Shown here in pieces: positions 32,404-42,144 of a stretch of DNA of 64,000 nt. The translations under genes were made by a program, and so were the position numbers. Source of the DNA: Halomonas sp. Its GTDB lineage: Bacteria; Pseudomonadota; Gammaproteobacteria; Pseudomonadales; Halomonadaceae. Numbering within the stretch: position 1 is the first letter of the stretch; each line of letters opens with the position of its first letter. Where the stretch lies: the NCBI RefSeq assembly GCF_029263665.1, contig NZ_JAJUFQ010000001.1, positions 124,001 through 188,000 of the forward strand, written 5' to 3'. The notes below the pieces were generated by a model. The model was not told where the DNA came from and ran no database searches. It was given only the letters and a program-made list of their open reading frames with translations.

Positions 32404-32901
32404 TCAGGCAGGCACAAACTTCAGCGCCACACCATTGTTACACCAGCGTAACCCCGTAGGATCTGGCCCATCTTCGAACACATGCCCCTGATGGCTACCA
32501 CAACGAGCACAGTGATATTCCGTACGCGGCCATATCAACTTGTAATCGCTCTCGGTCAGCAAGTGCCCCGTCACATGATCGAAGAAACTCGGCCACCCCG
32601 TACCCGAATCATATTTCATGGCACTGGTGAACAGCACCAGATCGCAGGCAGCGCATCGGTACTCTCCATCACGCTTCTCAGCATTGAGTGGACTGGATCC
32701 CGATGGCTCCGTACCGGCATCACGCATCACCTCGTACTGCTCCGGAGTCAGGCGCTCGCGCCACTCTTCGTCGCTCAGTTCCAGGCGCTCCAGCCCCTCG
32801 GCCGGACTCAGGTCCAGTTTGGGGCGCGCCTGCCCCACTGAAGGAACCACCGATGCCACCCCGGCCAGGCCCAGCACAGCCAAAAAATCACGTCGTTTCA
32901 T
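32404..32901 (-). CDS. msrB: Peptide-methionine (R)-S-oxide reductase with Tat-type signal
   Basis: GEYRCAACDLVLFTSAMKYDSGTGWPSFFD, YHCARCGSHQGHVFEDGPDPTGLRWCNNGVAL; N-terminus MKRRDFLAVLGLAGVASVV. Confidence 0.94.
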   Translation of the reverse strand: MKRRDFLAVLGLAGVASVVPSVGQARPKLDLSPAEGLERLELSDEEWRERLTPEQYEVMRDAGTEPSGSSPLNAEKRDGEYRCAACDLVLFTSAMKYDSGTGWPSFFDHVTGHLLTESDYKLIWPRTEYHCARCGSHQGHVFEDGPDPTGLRWCNNGVALKFVPA

Positions 32902-33010
32902 GTTCGACCCCCTCTCTGCAGGTACCAGGTATCAGGTTTTGTCGAGTACCTCGACGAATCCTTGCACTGCGCCAGAAACGCACGACATAAGCAAAGAACA
33001 CGACATGAGC

Positions 33011-33048
33011 AAAAAAAGAGGAGCAGGCCTTGTGGCCCACTCCTCTTT
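33011..33048 (-). terminator. Rho-independent terminator of pckA
   Basis: Minus strand aaagaggagtgggccacaaggcctgctcctctttttttg. Confidence 0.85.
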
Positions 33049-33114
33049 CGACCTCACTGGGTTACCAGGGTTCTGCTGGCTTCCCAGTAAGTGCTGGAGA
33101 TATGGAACGTGGTA

Positions 33115-34671
33115 TCAGGTACGTGCGGGACCAGCGTTGACAATAGCCTCACTGACACCGTCAAACTTCTTGAAGTTGTCCACGAACATGGCTGCCAGGT
33201 CATCGCGCTTGCGATCGTAGGCCGCCTTGTCTTCCCAGGTTTCGCGCGGATCGAGCAGCTTGCTGTCGACCCCTGGTACGGCAACCGGTACCGACAGGTT
33301 CAGGCCTTCGAGGCGCTTGGTTTCCACTGTACGCAGCACACCTGACTGGATTGCGCTGATGATGGCACGCGTGGTGGGAATGGAGAAACGCTCGCCACCT
33401 TCGCCGTAGGCACCACCGGTCCAGCCGGTATTGACCAGGTAGACCTGGGCATCTTTCTCTTCCACACGCTTGATCAGCAGGTCGGCGTAGACGCGAGCCG
33501 GACGGGGGAAGAAAGGTGCACCAAAGCAGGTGGAGAAGGTGGCAGAGAGGCCTTCAGCCGCCCCCATTTCGGTGGAACCCACCTTGGCAGTGTAACCGGA
33601 CAGAAAATGATAGGCCGCAGCTTCCTTGGACAGCACCGAAACGGGCGGCAGCACACCTGACATGTCGCAGGTCAGGAAGACGATGGCATTGGGCTCGCCA
33701 GCGCGATTCTCGGGCACACGCTTTTCGATGTGTTCCAGAGGATAGGCAGCACGAGAGTTCTGAGTCAGGCTGTCATCGGCATAGTCAGGGTTGCCGTGCT
33801 CATCGAGGACCACATTCTCGAGCACGGTCCCGAACTTGATGGCCTGCCAGATGACCGGCTCATTCTTGGCGGACAGATCGATGCACTTGGCATAGCAACC
33901 GCCCTCAATGTTGAACACGGTACCCGGCCCCCAGGCATGCTCGTCATCACCAATCAGGAAACGGGCCGGATCAGCCGACAAGGTGGTCTTGCCAGTCCCG
34001 GAAAGGCCGAAGAACAACGTGGTCTCGCCATCTTCCCCGACGTTGGCACTGCAGTGCATCGGCAGCACATCGGAGGCCGGCAGCAGGAAGTTCTGTACCG
34101 AGAACATGGCCTTCTTCATTTCGCCGGCATAACGCATTCCAGCGATCAGCACTTTCTTCTGGGCGAAGTTGAGAATGACGCAACCGTCGGAATGGGTGCC
34201 GTCACGCTCGGGATCACACTGGAAGCCAGCGGCATTGAGAATGGTCCACTCATCCTTGGCGGAAGGATTGTAGCTTTCAGGACGCACGAACAGATTCTTG
34301 CCGAACAGGTTCTGCCAGGCAGTCTCGGTATGCACGCGAACCGGCAGGTAATAGGTCGGATCACTACCTACATGCAGTTGTGCAACATAGTGCTCGCGCC
34401 CCAGCAGGTAATCCTCGACACGCGCCCACAGGGCATCGAACTTGTCGCTGGCAAACGGCTGGTTGACGTTGCCCCATTCGATATCAGCACTGGTGGACGG
34501 CTCATCGACAATGAAGCGGTCCTTGGGGGAACGGCCGGTACGTGCGCCAGTTTCCACCACCAGGGCACCGTTGGCAGCCAGGCGACCTTCACCGCTGGCC
34601 AGGGCACGCTCCACCAGATTGGCAGAACTGAGATTGGTATGGACGACAGAAGTCTGCTGAGTTTGGGTCAT
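33115..34671 (-). CDS. pckA: ATP-dependent phosphoenolpyruvate carboxykinase
   Basis: [29 protein letters not shown]. Confidence 0.97.
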   Translation of the reverse strand: MTQTQQTSVVHTNLSSANLVERALASGEGRLAANGALVVETGARTGRSPKDRFIVDEPSTSADIEWGNVNQPFASDKFDALWARVEDYLLGREHYVAQLHVGSDPTYYLPVRVHTETAWQNLFGKNLFVRPESYNPSAKDEWTILNAAGFQCDPERDGTHSDGCVILNFAQKKVLIAGMRYAGEMKKAMFSVQNFLLPASDVLPMHCSANVGEDGETTLFFGLSGTGKTTLSADPARFLIGDDEHAWGPGTVFNIEGGCYAKCIDLSAKNEPVIWQAIKFGTVLENVVLDEHGNPDYADDSLTQNSRAAYPLEHIEKRVPENRAGEPNAIVFLTCDMSGVLPPVSVLSKEAAAYHFLSGYTAKVGSTEMGAAEGLSATFSTCFGAPFFPRPARVYADLLIKRVEEKDAQVYLVNTGWTGGAYGEGGERFSIPTTRAIISAIQSGVLRTVETKRLEGLNLSVPVAVPGVDSKLLDPRETWEDKAAYDRKRDDLAAMFVDNFKKFDGVSEAIVNAGPART

Positions 34672-34847
34672 TTGCTTTCCTGGGCCAGAAGGCCGCTCTC
34701 TCTCGGTTGCCGGGCGTGTTCAACGCTCGAGTCTGCCCAGGTCGCTGTGCGGTTGTGCCGTCTTGTTGAAAGCGACCGGACCGTGAACAGGCGGCGATTA
34801 TGACAAAAATCCAGCCAACAAGAAATGTCCGTTTTTCAAGACATTAG

Positions 34848-34862
34848 TGTAGTTTCACTACA
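34848..34862. promoter_or_regulatory. Candidate HexR operator (perfect palindrome) upstream of pckA
   Basis: TGTAGTTTCACTACA matches TGTARTnnnAYTACA. Confidence 0.6.
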
Positions 34863-34889
34863 AAAACATGGGCTTTTTACGCACATTTC

Positions 34890-34904
34890 TGTCATTTCAC
34901 TACA
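34890..34904. promoter_or_regulatory. Second, weaker HexR-like operator upstream of pckA
   Basis: TGTCATTTCACTACA, two left-half changes, 42 bp from the first site. Confidence 0.45.
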
Positions 34905-34950
34905 AGTGATTCGACGACTGGTTGATAGCAGACAAGGCCAGGAACCAATC

Positions 34951-35826
34951 TCAGTGGATCGTAGGACTCCCCCCTTCAGGATCATCCAGCAAGGCTTCAA
35001 CTTCCGCTGCAGAGAAGTGGTAATGCGTGTGGCAAAAATGACACTGGGTCTCGATGTGGCCCTGTTCAGCGACGATCTGGCGTAATTCTTCTTCCCCCAG
35101 GCTCAGCAGCGCCCCGGAGATGCGAGGCCGAGAACAAGTGCATCCAAAGCGCAATGCCTTGGGGTCGAAGACGCGCACGTCCTCTTCGTGGAACAACCGG
35201 GTCAGCAGTGTGCCTGCGTCAAGGCTGACCAGTTCTTCCTGACTGAGCGTTGCCGCCAGATGCGTCGCCCGATCCCAGGCATCGTCATCCTGGTTGAGCG
35301 ATTCATCGGGAAGGCGCTGCAGCAACATCCCTCCTGCACGCAGACCATCGGCAGCCAGCCACAGGCGCGTCGGAAGCTGCTCGGACTGGGTGAAATAGTC
35401 TTCCAGACATGCGGCCAGGCTCGATTCATCGATCGCCACGATACCCTGATAGCGCCGCCCTTCCCGCGGGTCCAGCGTAATCACGATCTGGCCATCCCCC
35501 ACCAGGGTACGGAAATCTGCGCCATCGGCTGGCAGGGCAGCGTCTTCATCCATGCGAGCAATGGCACGCAGCTCACCGCCGGGGTTGGATTCGGCCATCA
35601 TCAAGGCAACGGAAGCATTACCCCGGACCTCCAGGCTGAGCGTGCCATCGAGCTTGACCGTATCGGTAAGCAAGGCCACCGCCGCCAGAAGCTCTCCCAA
35701 TTGACGATTGATGGCCGCAGGATACTGGTGGCGATCCAATACCTCGGCATAGGCCTGTTCAAGGAGAGTGACCTCGCCACGCACATTGGTATTCTCAAGA
35801 ATAAAACGCTGAATCTTGTCGCTCAT
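34951..35826 (-). CDS. hslO: Redox-regulated chaperone Hsp33
   Basis: C-terminal CxC...CxxC ([18 protein letters not shown]); neighbours hslR and yrfG. Confidence 0.96.
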   Translation of the reverse strand: MSDKIQRFILENTNVRGEVTLLEQAYAEVLDRHQYPAAINRQLGELLAAVALLTDTVKLDGTLSLEVRGNASVALMMAESNPGGELRAIARMDEDAALPADGADFRTLVGDGQIVITLDPREGRRYQGIVAIDESSLAACLEDYFTQSEQLPTRLWLAADGLRAGGMLLQRLPDESLNQDDDAWDRATHLAATLSQEELVSLDAGTLLTRLFHEEDVRVFDPKALRFGCTCSRPRISGALLSLGEEELRQIVAEQGHIETQCHFCHTHYHFSAAEVEALLDDPEGGSPTIH

Positions 35827-35830
35827 AAGG

Positions 35831-35875
35831 GCTCACAAAACAGGGACTCACAAAATAGAGGCTCGCAGAACGTGC
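35831..35875. repeat. Degenerate 15-bp tandem repeat, 3 copies
   Basis: gctcacaaaacaggg / actcacaaaatagag / gctcgcagaacgtgc, just upstream of hslO. Confidence 0.75.
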
Positions 35876-35920
35876 TCGCGAAAGATCATTCATCATCGGC
35901 AGACACAGGCCGAATGAAAC

Positions 35921-36328
35921 CTAGTCATGCTGTTCTCGCTGGAATCGCTTGATCTCGCGCCGATCACGCCTGTCAGGGCGCTTGAGAGGATGTTGGAAGG
36001 TCTCGCGAGCCTGACGCCGGCTCTCGGCTTCCCTCTCCCGGCGCTGGCGGCTTTCATCCGTTTCCTGATACAACGCTTGAGCTTCCGGAGCACCTCGTCG
36101 CTTTTCCGTCACGGCCAGCACTTCCACTTCCCAGGTGTCCCAGCCTTGGGGCAAACGGACTTTCATCCCCGGGCTGATCAGCTTGCTGGTCTTGGCCTTG
36201 CTGCCATCGACGTCGACCTTGCCGCCATCGATGGCCTTCTTGGCCAGCGCCCGGGTCTTGAAGAAGCGGGCAGCCCACAACCACTTGTCCAGACGAACGC
36301 TATCCACGATCACTCTCCTCACGTGCAT
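35921..36328 (-). CDS. hslR: S4-domain ribosome-associated heat shock protein
   Basis: SVRLDKWLWAARFFKTRALAKKAIDGGKVDVDG; overlaps the upstream HAD gene. Confidence 0.93.
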   Translation of the reverse strand: MHVRRVIVDSVRLDKWLWAARFFKTRALAKKAIDGGKVDVDGSKAKTSKLISPGMKVRLPQGWDTWEVEVLAVTEKRRGAPEAQALYQETDESRQRREREAESRRQARETFQHPLKRPDRRDRREIKRFQREQHD

Positions 36329-36986
36329 CCTGTGCCGTTGATGGAAGTATCTCAGCGAACCGCTCCAGTGTGGTGAAGCCTTCCAGCACACGTCCTGGTC
36401 GCTGACTATCCGGCTGATGAATACCGAGCAGATGGCGAATGCCATACTCGCGTGCACTGGCCAGCACTCGGGGATTGTCATCAACGAACAGCGTACGCTC
36501 AGGATCAAAGGGCTCACGTTCACTCAGCCCCACCCAGAACGCTTGTTCTTCCTTGGGAACCCCGAGATCCTCCGAAGACACGATGGCATCCAGGTATTCG
36601 TCGATGCCGGTCAAGGGAAGCTTCAGTGCCAGACTGGCACGATCAGCATTGGTTGCCAGCACTACTCGAGGGTGGGCCGACTTCAGCCATTGCAGGAAGT
36701 CCAGCGCATCGCTGCGCACGCTGATCAGATGCTGTACTTCACGCTTGAGCGCCACGACATCCACGTCAAGTTCCTGGCTCCAGTAGCCCAGGCTATACCA
36801 GCTCAAGGTGCCCTGCTCGCCAACGATACGCTCGCATAATGCCAGCCGATGCGTATCATCGAGCTTGTGCAATTCCACATATCGGCGTGGCAGATGTTCC
36901 AGCCAGAAATGGCTGTCGAAATGTAAATCCAGCAGCGTACCGTCCATATCGAGCAGAACGGTATCTATGGCCCGCCAATCGATCAT
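36300..36986 (-). CDS. yrfG: HAD-family GMP/IMP nucleotidase (YrfG-like)
   Basis: VLLDMDGTLLDLHFDSHFWLEHLPRRY; gene order with hslR, hslO and nudE as in enterobacteria. Confidence 0.88.
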   Translation of the reverse strand: MIDWRAIDTVLLDMDGTLLDLHFDSHFWLEHLPRRYVELHKLDDTHRLALCERIVGEQGTLSWYSLGYWSQELDVDVVALKREVQHLISVRSDALDFLQWLKSAHPRVVLATNADRASLALKLPLTGIDEYLDAIVSSEDLGVPKEEQAFWVGLSEREPFDPERTLFVDDNPRVLASAREYGIRHLLGIHQPDSQRPGRVLEGFTTLERFAEILPSTAQDAREESDRG

Positions 36987-37100
36987 CTCTCAGCTTAGCC
37001 TCAATTCAATCCCACCCTATCTCAGCGAGAGTGGGTGACAGGGAAAAACGTGGTAGTTTAACCGAAATCAGGTTCAGATTGCTGCATATTCGGAGACTCA

Positions 37101-37676
37101 ATGGCCCATCGCAAGCCCCACATCCTGGCCCGACGCAGCGTGGCCAAAAGTCGGTTGTTCCATGTCGAGGAGCTCGACCTGGAATTCTCCAATGGCGAGA
37201 AACGTACATTCGAGCGGCTGGGCAGCACCGGTCGCGGCTACGGGGCAGTCATGATCGTAGCCATGCCAGACCCGGAGCATGTACTGCTGATTCGTGAGTA
37301 TGCCGCCGGATTTGAAGACTACGTCCTGACACTACCCAAGGGGCTGGTCGATGAAGGAGAAGACATCGTCAACGCCGCCAACCGAGAACTGATGGAAGAG
37401 TGTGGCATGGGTGCCAGACGCATCGAGCCATTGACCGAACTGTCCTTGTCTCCTAACTACATGAGCCAAAGCATGCAGGTCATGCTGGCCTGGGACCTTT
37501 ACCCCCAACGTCTGGAAGGCGATGAGCCAGAACCGCTGATCGTCGAAACCCATGCGCTCGACGAGATCTCTGCCCTGCTCACACGGAGCGATTTTCACGA
37601 AGCTCGAGCCATCGCTGCCCTATATATCGCCAGGGATAAACTACGCCAGGAAGCCAGCGAGACCAATTTCTGGTGA
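37101..37676 (+). CDS. nudE: ADP compounds hydrolase (Nudix)
   Basis: Nudix box LPKGLVDEGEDIVNAANRELMEECGMGA; divergent from yrfG. Confidence 0.92.
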   Translation: MAHRKPHILARRSVAKSRLFHVEELDLEFSNGEKRTFERLGSTGRGYGAVMIVAMPDPEHVLLIREYAAGFEDYVLTLPKGLVDEGEDIVNAANRELMEECGMGARRIEPLTELSLSPNYMSQSMQVMLAWDLYPQRLEGDEPEPLIVETHALDEISALLTRSDFHEARAIAALYIARDKLRQEASETNFW

Positions 37677-37760
37677 CGCCTTCCCGGGACAAGAACATCA
37701 TCAGCAACAACGTAAAGATCAGCGCTCCACGTTCTTTCCGAGCCAAGAACGACATGGCCC

Positions 37761-37802
37761 AGACATCATGAATCAGAAGCCATGACTCAGGAACCATGAC
37801 TC
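37761..37802. repeat. Degenerate 14-bp tandem repeat, 3 copies
   Basis: agacatcatgaatc / agaagccatgactc / aggaaccatgactc between convergent genes. Confidence 0.75.
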
Positions 37803-37841
37803 CGACTCTGCGGGGCGCTGTATCTATCTCCAGGCACCGTA

Positions 37842-38939
37842 TCAGCGACGAGTGCCGTGCAATCGGCGCATGTTGCCATTGCCTTCCTTCAAGCGCACCC
37901 AACGTCCCTGGCGATAGCTATCAAGCCCTGCTTCGAGCAGTGTCATGATTTCCACGCCTTCTTCTCCTGTCACCGGTGGCTGCCCACCCTTGAGCAGCAA
38001 CGCTTCACGTACGGCTGCGTAATAGGCAGGATAATTACCTGGCTCGGAGGGAACGTCGTGGACGACGAGGTGGGGCTCCTCATCACTACCTTCATTGATC
38101 GTGGCAACACCCGGCTGAGGATCGATGCCCCAGTCTTCGCTGGGCACCTGCCCTTCCTTGAGCCAGGCTTCCTGCGGATCGAGCCCATAGATCGAATAGC
38201 TGCCCTTGGTACCATGCAGCACAAAACGTGGGCTGGGCTCCGCGACCAGTGTACTGGCTTCCAGCGTGACCCTTATGCCTTCGTACTCGAGCATGCACAC
38301 GAACTCATCATCCACTTCCGCACCATCTCGCGATGTTGACAACTCCAGCAGAATGGCACGAGGCATGCCGAACAGCACTCGGGCCTGATCAAGCAGATGA
38401 GGGCCGAGGTCATACCAGATCCCCCCACCTGGCTTGGACTTCTCGCGCCAGCGGTCCGGCACATGGGGACGGAAGCGGTCGAAGCGCGAAGTGAAGGACA
38501 CCAGGCGGCCAAGACGCTGCTCTTCGATCAGACGACACACCGTGAGAAAATCGCTATCCCAGCGGCGGTTGTGAAACACGCTGAGCATCAGATCCGAACG
38601 ATCCGCCTGAGCGCGCAGATTACGCGCCTCGGACAATGACACCGTCATCGGCTTATCGATCACGACATGCTTGCCGGCAGTCAACGCTGCCTTGGCCATG
38701 GGAAAGTGATGTTCATTGGGAGTGGCAATGACGACAAGGTCGATCATGCGATCGGCAAGCAGGTCATTGAGGTTATCGACAACCTCTACATCCGGCCAGT
38801 CAGCCTTCACCTTGGCAGCATCGGAACTGACGATGGACAACAGCTCAAGGCCGGTTGCCGCATGAATCAATGGTGCATGAAACGTCTTGGCGGCCATGCC
38901 GTAGCCGACCAGGCCCACGTTCAGGGTCTGTGTCTTCAT
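37842..38939 (-). CDS. Gfo/Idh/MocA family oxidoreductase
   Basis: VGLVGYGMAAKTFHAPLI, VVIATPNEHHFPMAKAALTAGKHVVIDKPMTVS. Confidence 0.94.
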   Translation of the reverse strand: MKTQTLNVGLVGYGMAAKTFHAPLIHAATGLELLSIVSSDAAKVKADWPDVEVVDNLNDLLADRMIDLVVIATPNEHHFPMAKAALTAGKHVVIDKPMTVSLSEARNLRAQADRSDLMLSVFHNRRWDSDFLTVCRLIEEQRLGRLVSFTSRFDRFRPHVPDRWREKSKPGGGIWYDLGPHLLDQARVLFGMPRAILLELSTSRDGAEVDDEFVCMLEYEGIRVTLEASTLVAEPSPRFVLHGTKGSYSIYGLDPQEAWLKEGQVPSEDWGIDPQPGVATINEGSDEEPHLVVHDVPSEPGNYPAYYAAVREALLLKGGQPPVTGEEGVEIMTLLEAGLDSYRQGRWVRLKEGNGNMRRLHGTRR

Positions 38940-39005
38940 AATGATTCGTCTTCCTTACAACAACAATAGATCCAGAGGCCATCCAAGGATGACCTCTGAA
39001 CCATT

Positions 39006-39039
39006 TCTCATAAGCACTTCTTTCTCATAAGCACTTCTA
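39006..39039. repeat. 17-bp direct repeat, two copies
   Basis: tctcataagcacttctt / tctcataagcacttcta. Confidence 0.8.
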
Positions 39040-39220
39040 TGAGTACTAGGATGACGAAATCTGCACAATTAATCGAGTCCCTCTTACCTCTTGGACTCAG
39101 ACCCACAACCCCCTCCAGCCCTTGGTTTGCGCACTATCAGTCGGCAAATACAGACAGTTTTCGTATATCACCAAGCAAGTACTGACCGCCATAAAGGGGG
39201 GCATGACCGTGTAGCGATGT

Positions 39221-41065
39221 TCAGCCAAGCTTTTCAAGATCCCGTACCGCCCCCTTGTCGGCCGAAGTGGCCAGCAGAGCGTAAGCCTTGAGTGCCGCTG
39301 TCACCTTGCGTTCACGAGGCGCACTCGGCGTCCAGGCCTGCTCTCCTCGAGCCTGCTGCTTCTGGCGGCGGGCTTCAAGCTCTGCATCGTCAAGCAGCAC
39401 ATTGATGGTGCGGTTGGGGATGTCGATGCGAATCAGATCACCATCCTCGACCAGACCGATAGCTCCACCCGCTGCAGCTTCAGGTGATACATGGCCAATG
39501 GACAGGCCAGAGGTTCCGCCGGAGAAACGGCCATCCGTCAACAGGGCACACGCCTTGCCCAGTCCTTTGGACTTCAGATAGGAGGTCGGATACAGCATCT
39601 CCTGCATGCCAGGACCACCGCGCGGGCCTTCGTAGCGGATCACCACCACATCGCCTTCCTTGACCTTGTCGCCAAGGATGTGTTCCACCGCCTGATCCTG
39701 CGACTCGACTACATGGGCCGGACCTTCGAACACCAGGATGCTGTCATCGACACCGGCAGTCTTCACCACACAACCATTCTCGGCAATGTTGCCTTGCAGT
39801 ACGGCCAGGCCGCCTTCCTTGGAGAAAGCGTGCTCGTAATCGCGAATGCAACCGGTGGCACGATCGCCGTCCAGGCTCGGCCAGCGCGCGCTTTGGGAGA
39901 AAGCCACCTGAGTCGGCACGCCGCCAGGACCTGCCTTGAAGAAATTGACCACATCAGCGCTGGGATTACGCATGATGTCCCAAGCGTCCAGCGCCTCCTT
40001 GAGGGAATCGGCATGTACGGTGGGTACACTGGTATCCAGTACGCCGGCCCGGTCGAGCTCACCGAGAATGGCCATGATACCGCCTGCGCGGTGAACATCT
40101 TCGATATGGTATTTCTGGGTGTTCGGCGCCACCTTGCACAACTGTGGCACTTCACGGCTGAGGCGATCGATGTCGGGCATGGTGAAGTCCACGCCAGCTT
40201 CCTGAGCCGCCGCCAGCAAGTGCAGGATGGTGTTGGTGGAGCCACCCATGGCAATGTCCAGCGTCATGGCATTCTTGAACGCCGCCTTGGAGGCAATGGC
40301 ACGAGGCAGAAGGTGCGCTTCATCGCCTTCGTAGTAACGCTTGGCCAGCTCGACGATCTGTGCACCGGCACGCTCGAACAGGGCCTTGCGATCGCCATGG
40401 GTGGCCAGCACCGTGCCATTGCCGGGCAATGACAGGCCGAGGGCTTCGGTCAGGCAGTTCATGGAGTTGGCTGTGAACATCCCTGAGCAGCTGCCACAGG
40501 TCGGACAGGCACTGCGCTCAACCTCATTGAGGGTGGCTTCATCCACTGAGTCGTCAGCCGCCATGACCATGGCATCGACCAGGTCCAGGCCATGATCGAG
40601 CAGCTTGGTCTTGCCCGCCTCCATGGGGCCACCGGAGACAAAGACCACCGGAATATTGAGACGCATGGCAGCCATCAGCATGCCTGGTGTGATCTTGTCA
40701 CAGTTGGAAATGCATACCATGGCATCGGCACAGTGAGCATTGACCATGTACTCGACACTGTCGGCAATCAGGTCACGACTCGGCAGGGAATACAGCATGC
40801 CGTCATGCCCCATGGCAATACCATCATCTACCGCGATGGTATTGAATTCCTTGGCCACCCCACCGGCTTTCTCAATTTCACGAGCTACCAGCTGGCCCAG
40901 GTCCTTGAGGTGCACATGGCCAGGCACAAACTGGGTGAAAGAGTTGGCCACCGCGATAATCGGCTTGTGGAAGTCGTCATCCTTCATGCCGGTGGCGCGC
41001 CACAGAGCGCGGGCACCAGCCATGTTGCGGCCAGCGGTTGTAGTACGGGAACGATACTCGGGCAT
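39221..41065 (-). CDS. ilvD: Dihydroxy-acid dehydratase
   Basis: [57 protein letters not shown]. Confidence 0.97.
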   Translation of the reverse strand: MPEYRSRTTTAGRNMAGARALWRATGMKDDDFHKPIIAVANSFTQFVPGHVHLKDLGQLVAREIEKAGGVAKEFNTIAVDDGIAMGHDGMLYSLPSRDLIADSVEYMVNAHCADAMVCISNCDKITPGMLMAAMRLNIPVVFVSGGPMEAGKTKLLDHGLDLVDAMVMAADDSVDEATLNEVERSACPTCGSCSGMFTANSMNCLTEALGLSLPGNGTVLATHGDRKALFERAGAQIVELAKRYYEGDEAHLLPRAIASKAAFKNAMTLDIAMGGSTNTILHLLAAAQEAGVDFTMPDIDRLSREVPQLCKVAPNTQKYHIEDVHRAGGIMAILGELDRAGVLDTSVPTVHADSLKEALDAWDIMRNPSADVVNFFKAGPGGVPTQVAFSQSARWPSLDGDRATGCIRDYEHAFSKEGGLAVLQGNIAENGCVVKTAGVDDSILVFEGPAHVVESQDQAVEHILGDKVKEGDVVVIRYEGPRGGPGMQEMLYPTSYLKSKGLGKACALLTDGRFSGGTSGLSIGHVSPEAAAGGAIGLVEDGDLIRIDIPNRTINVLLDDAELEARRQKQQARGEQAWTPSAPRERKVTAALKAYALLATSADKGAVRDLEKLG

Positions 41066-41287
41066 GGGATCCTCATCATTTTTTATCCCGGCAATACCTG
41101 GAGCCAAGCGCTACGGTGCACGTCATTCCTGCCTGGCCTAGTCGCAGCCAGCGGGTAACGTGAAGCATGAACGCTTCGTCCTTCTCGGGTATTCGAGCAG
41201 CTTCAGCTGCTTTCCGGGTGGTGTCGCGTGTCCAGACTCTTGATTTTGTCATGCCCACGGGTTGCATGCCAGCCAGCCATGAGGCAC

Positions 41288-41490
41288 TAGGGTTTATCTC
41301 AAAAGTCGGCGAGCGATAGTCAGACAAGGCAAAAATTGGTGAAAAGGCGCAGTTTACGAGGGGTAAATGAGCACTTTGAATCAATTTGACTCGCTTCTCT
41401 CGCCCTCCGGGCCAGCCTTTGGTTGTTGTCTCCGCTTCGCTCCGGCTAACGCCGTATGGCTGAGCGTAGACACTTTTTAGACAGAGCCTA
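41288..41490. mobile_element. MITE-like intergenic repeat element with imperfect terminal inverted repeats
   Basis: Ends tagggtttatctcaaaagt and (reverse complement) taggctctgtctaaaaagt match at 15 of 19 positions; internal hairpins; no ORF. Confidence 0.5.
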
Positions 41491-42144
41491 AACGACGGCT
41501 TCCTTAAGCCGACCATCAACCAGCAACAGCCGACGGTCCGCCAGAGCCGTGATGTCTTCCGTGTCATGACTGACCAGCATTACCGCAACTCCACGTTCCT
41601 TGAGGCGTTGCACCTGCTGCCATAGCAGCTCACGATTGGCCCGGTCCAGGCCACTGAAAGGTTCATCCAGCAGCAACAATCGAGTCTGGCGCAGCAATGC
41701 TCGAATCAGAGCCACGCGTTGACGTTGGCCACCGGAAAGCTCTGTGGGAAACCGCTCTGCCAATCCTTCCAGTCCGACTTGGGCCAACCCTTCGCCAATC
41801 CTCTGGTGCTGTTCCTGGCTGAGACGCAGGTTCGGAGCCAGCCCCAGCCCGACATTGGCCCACACCGGCAAATGATCGAACAGATTGTGATCCTGGAAGA
41901 CCGTCGTGATGTCTCTTTCCCAGGGCGGCAGCGCTGTCAGCTCCTGATCGTTCCACAATAATCGTCCTGATGCTGGCGTGAGAAATCCCGCCAGCAGGCT
42001 CAGCAGCGTGCTCTTGCCAGCCCCAGAAGGACCGTCCACGGCCAGGCACTCCCCTGGTGCAAGTTGCAGGTCAAAGCAGAAATCCAAGGTTTCCCCTGGT
42101 TGAGCCAGGGCATAATGAAAACTCAGTGCATCAGCTATCAGCAT
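41488..42144 (-). CDS. thiQ: Thiamine ABC transporter ATP-binding protein
   Basis: GPSGAGKSTLLSLLAGF, ELSGGQRQRVALIRALLRQTRLLLLDEPFSGLD; next to thiP and thiB. Confidence 0.92.
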   Translation of the reverse strand: MLIADALSFHYALAQPGETLDFCFDLQLAPGECLAVDGPSGAGKSTLLSLLAGFLTPASGRLLWNDQELTALPPWERDITTVFQDHNLFDHLPVWANVGLGLAPNLRLSQEQHQRIGEGLAQVGLEGLAERFPTELSGGQRQRVALIRALLRQTRLLLLDEPFSGLDRANRELLWQQVQRLKERGVAVMLVSHDTEDITALADRRLLLVDGRLKEAVV

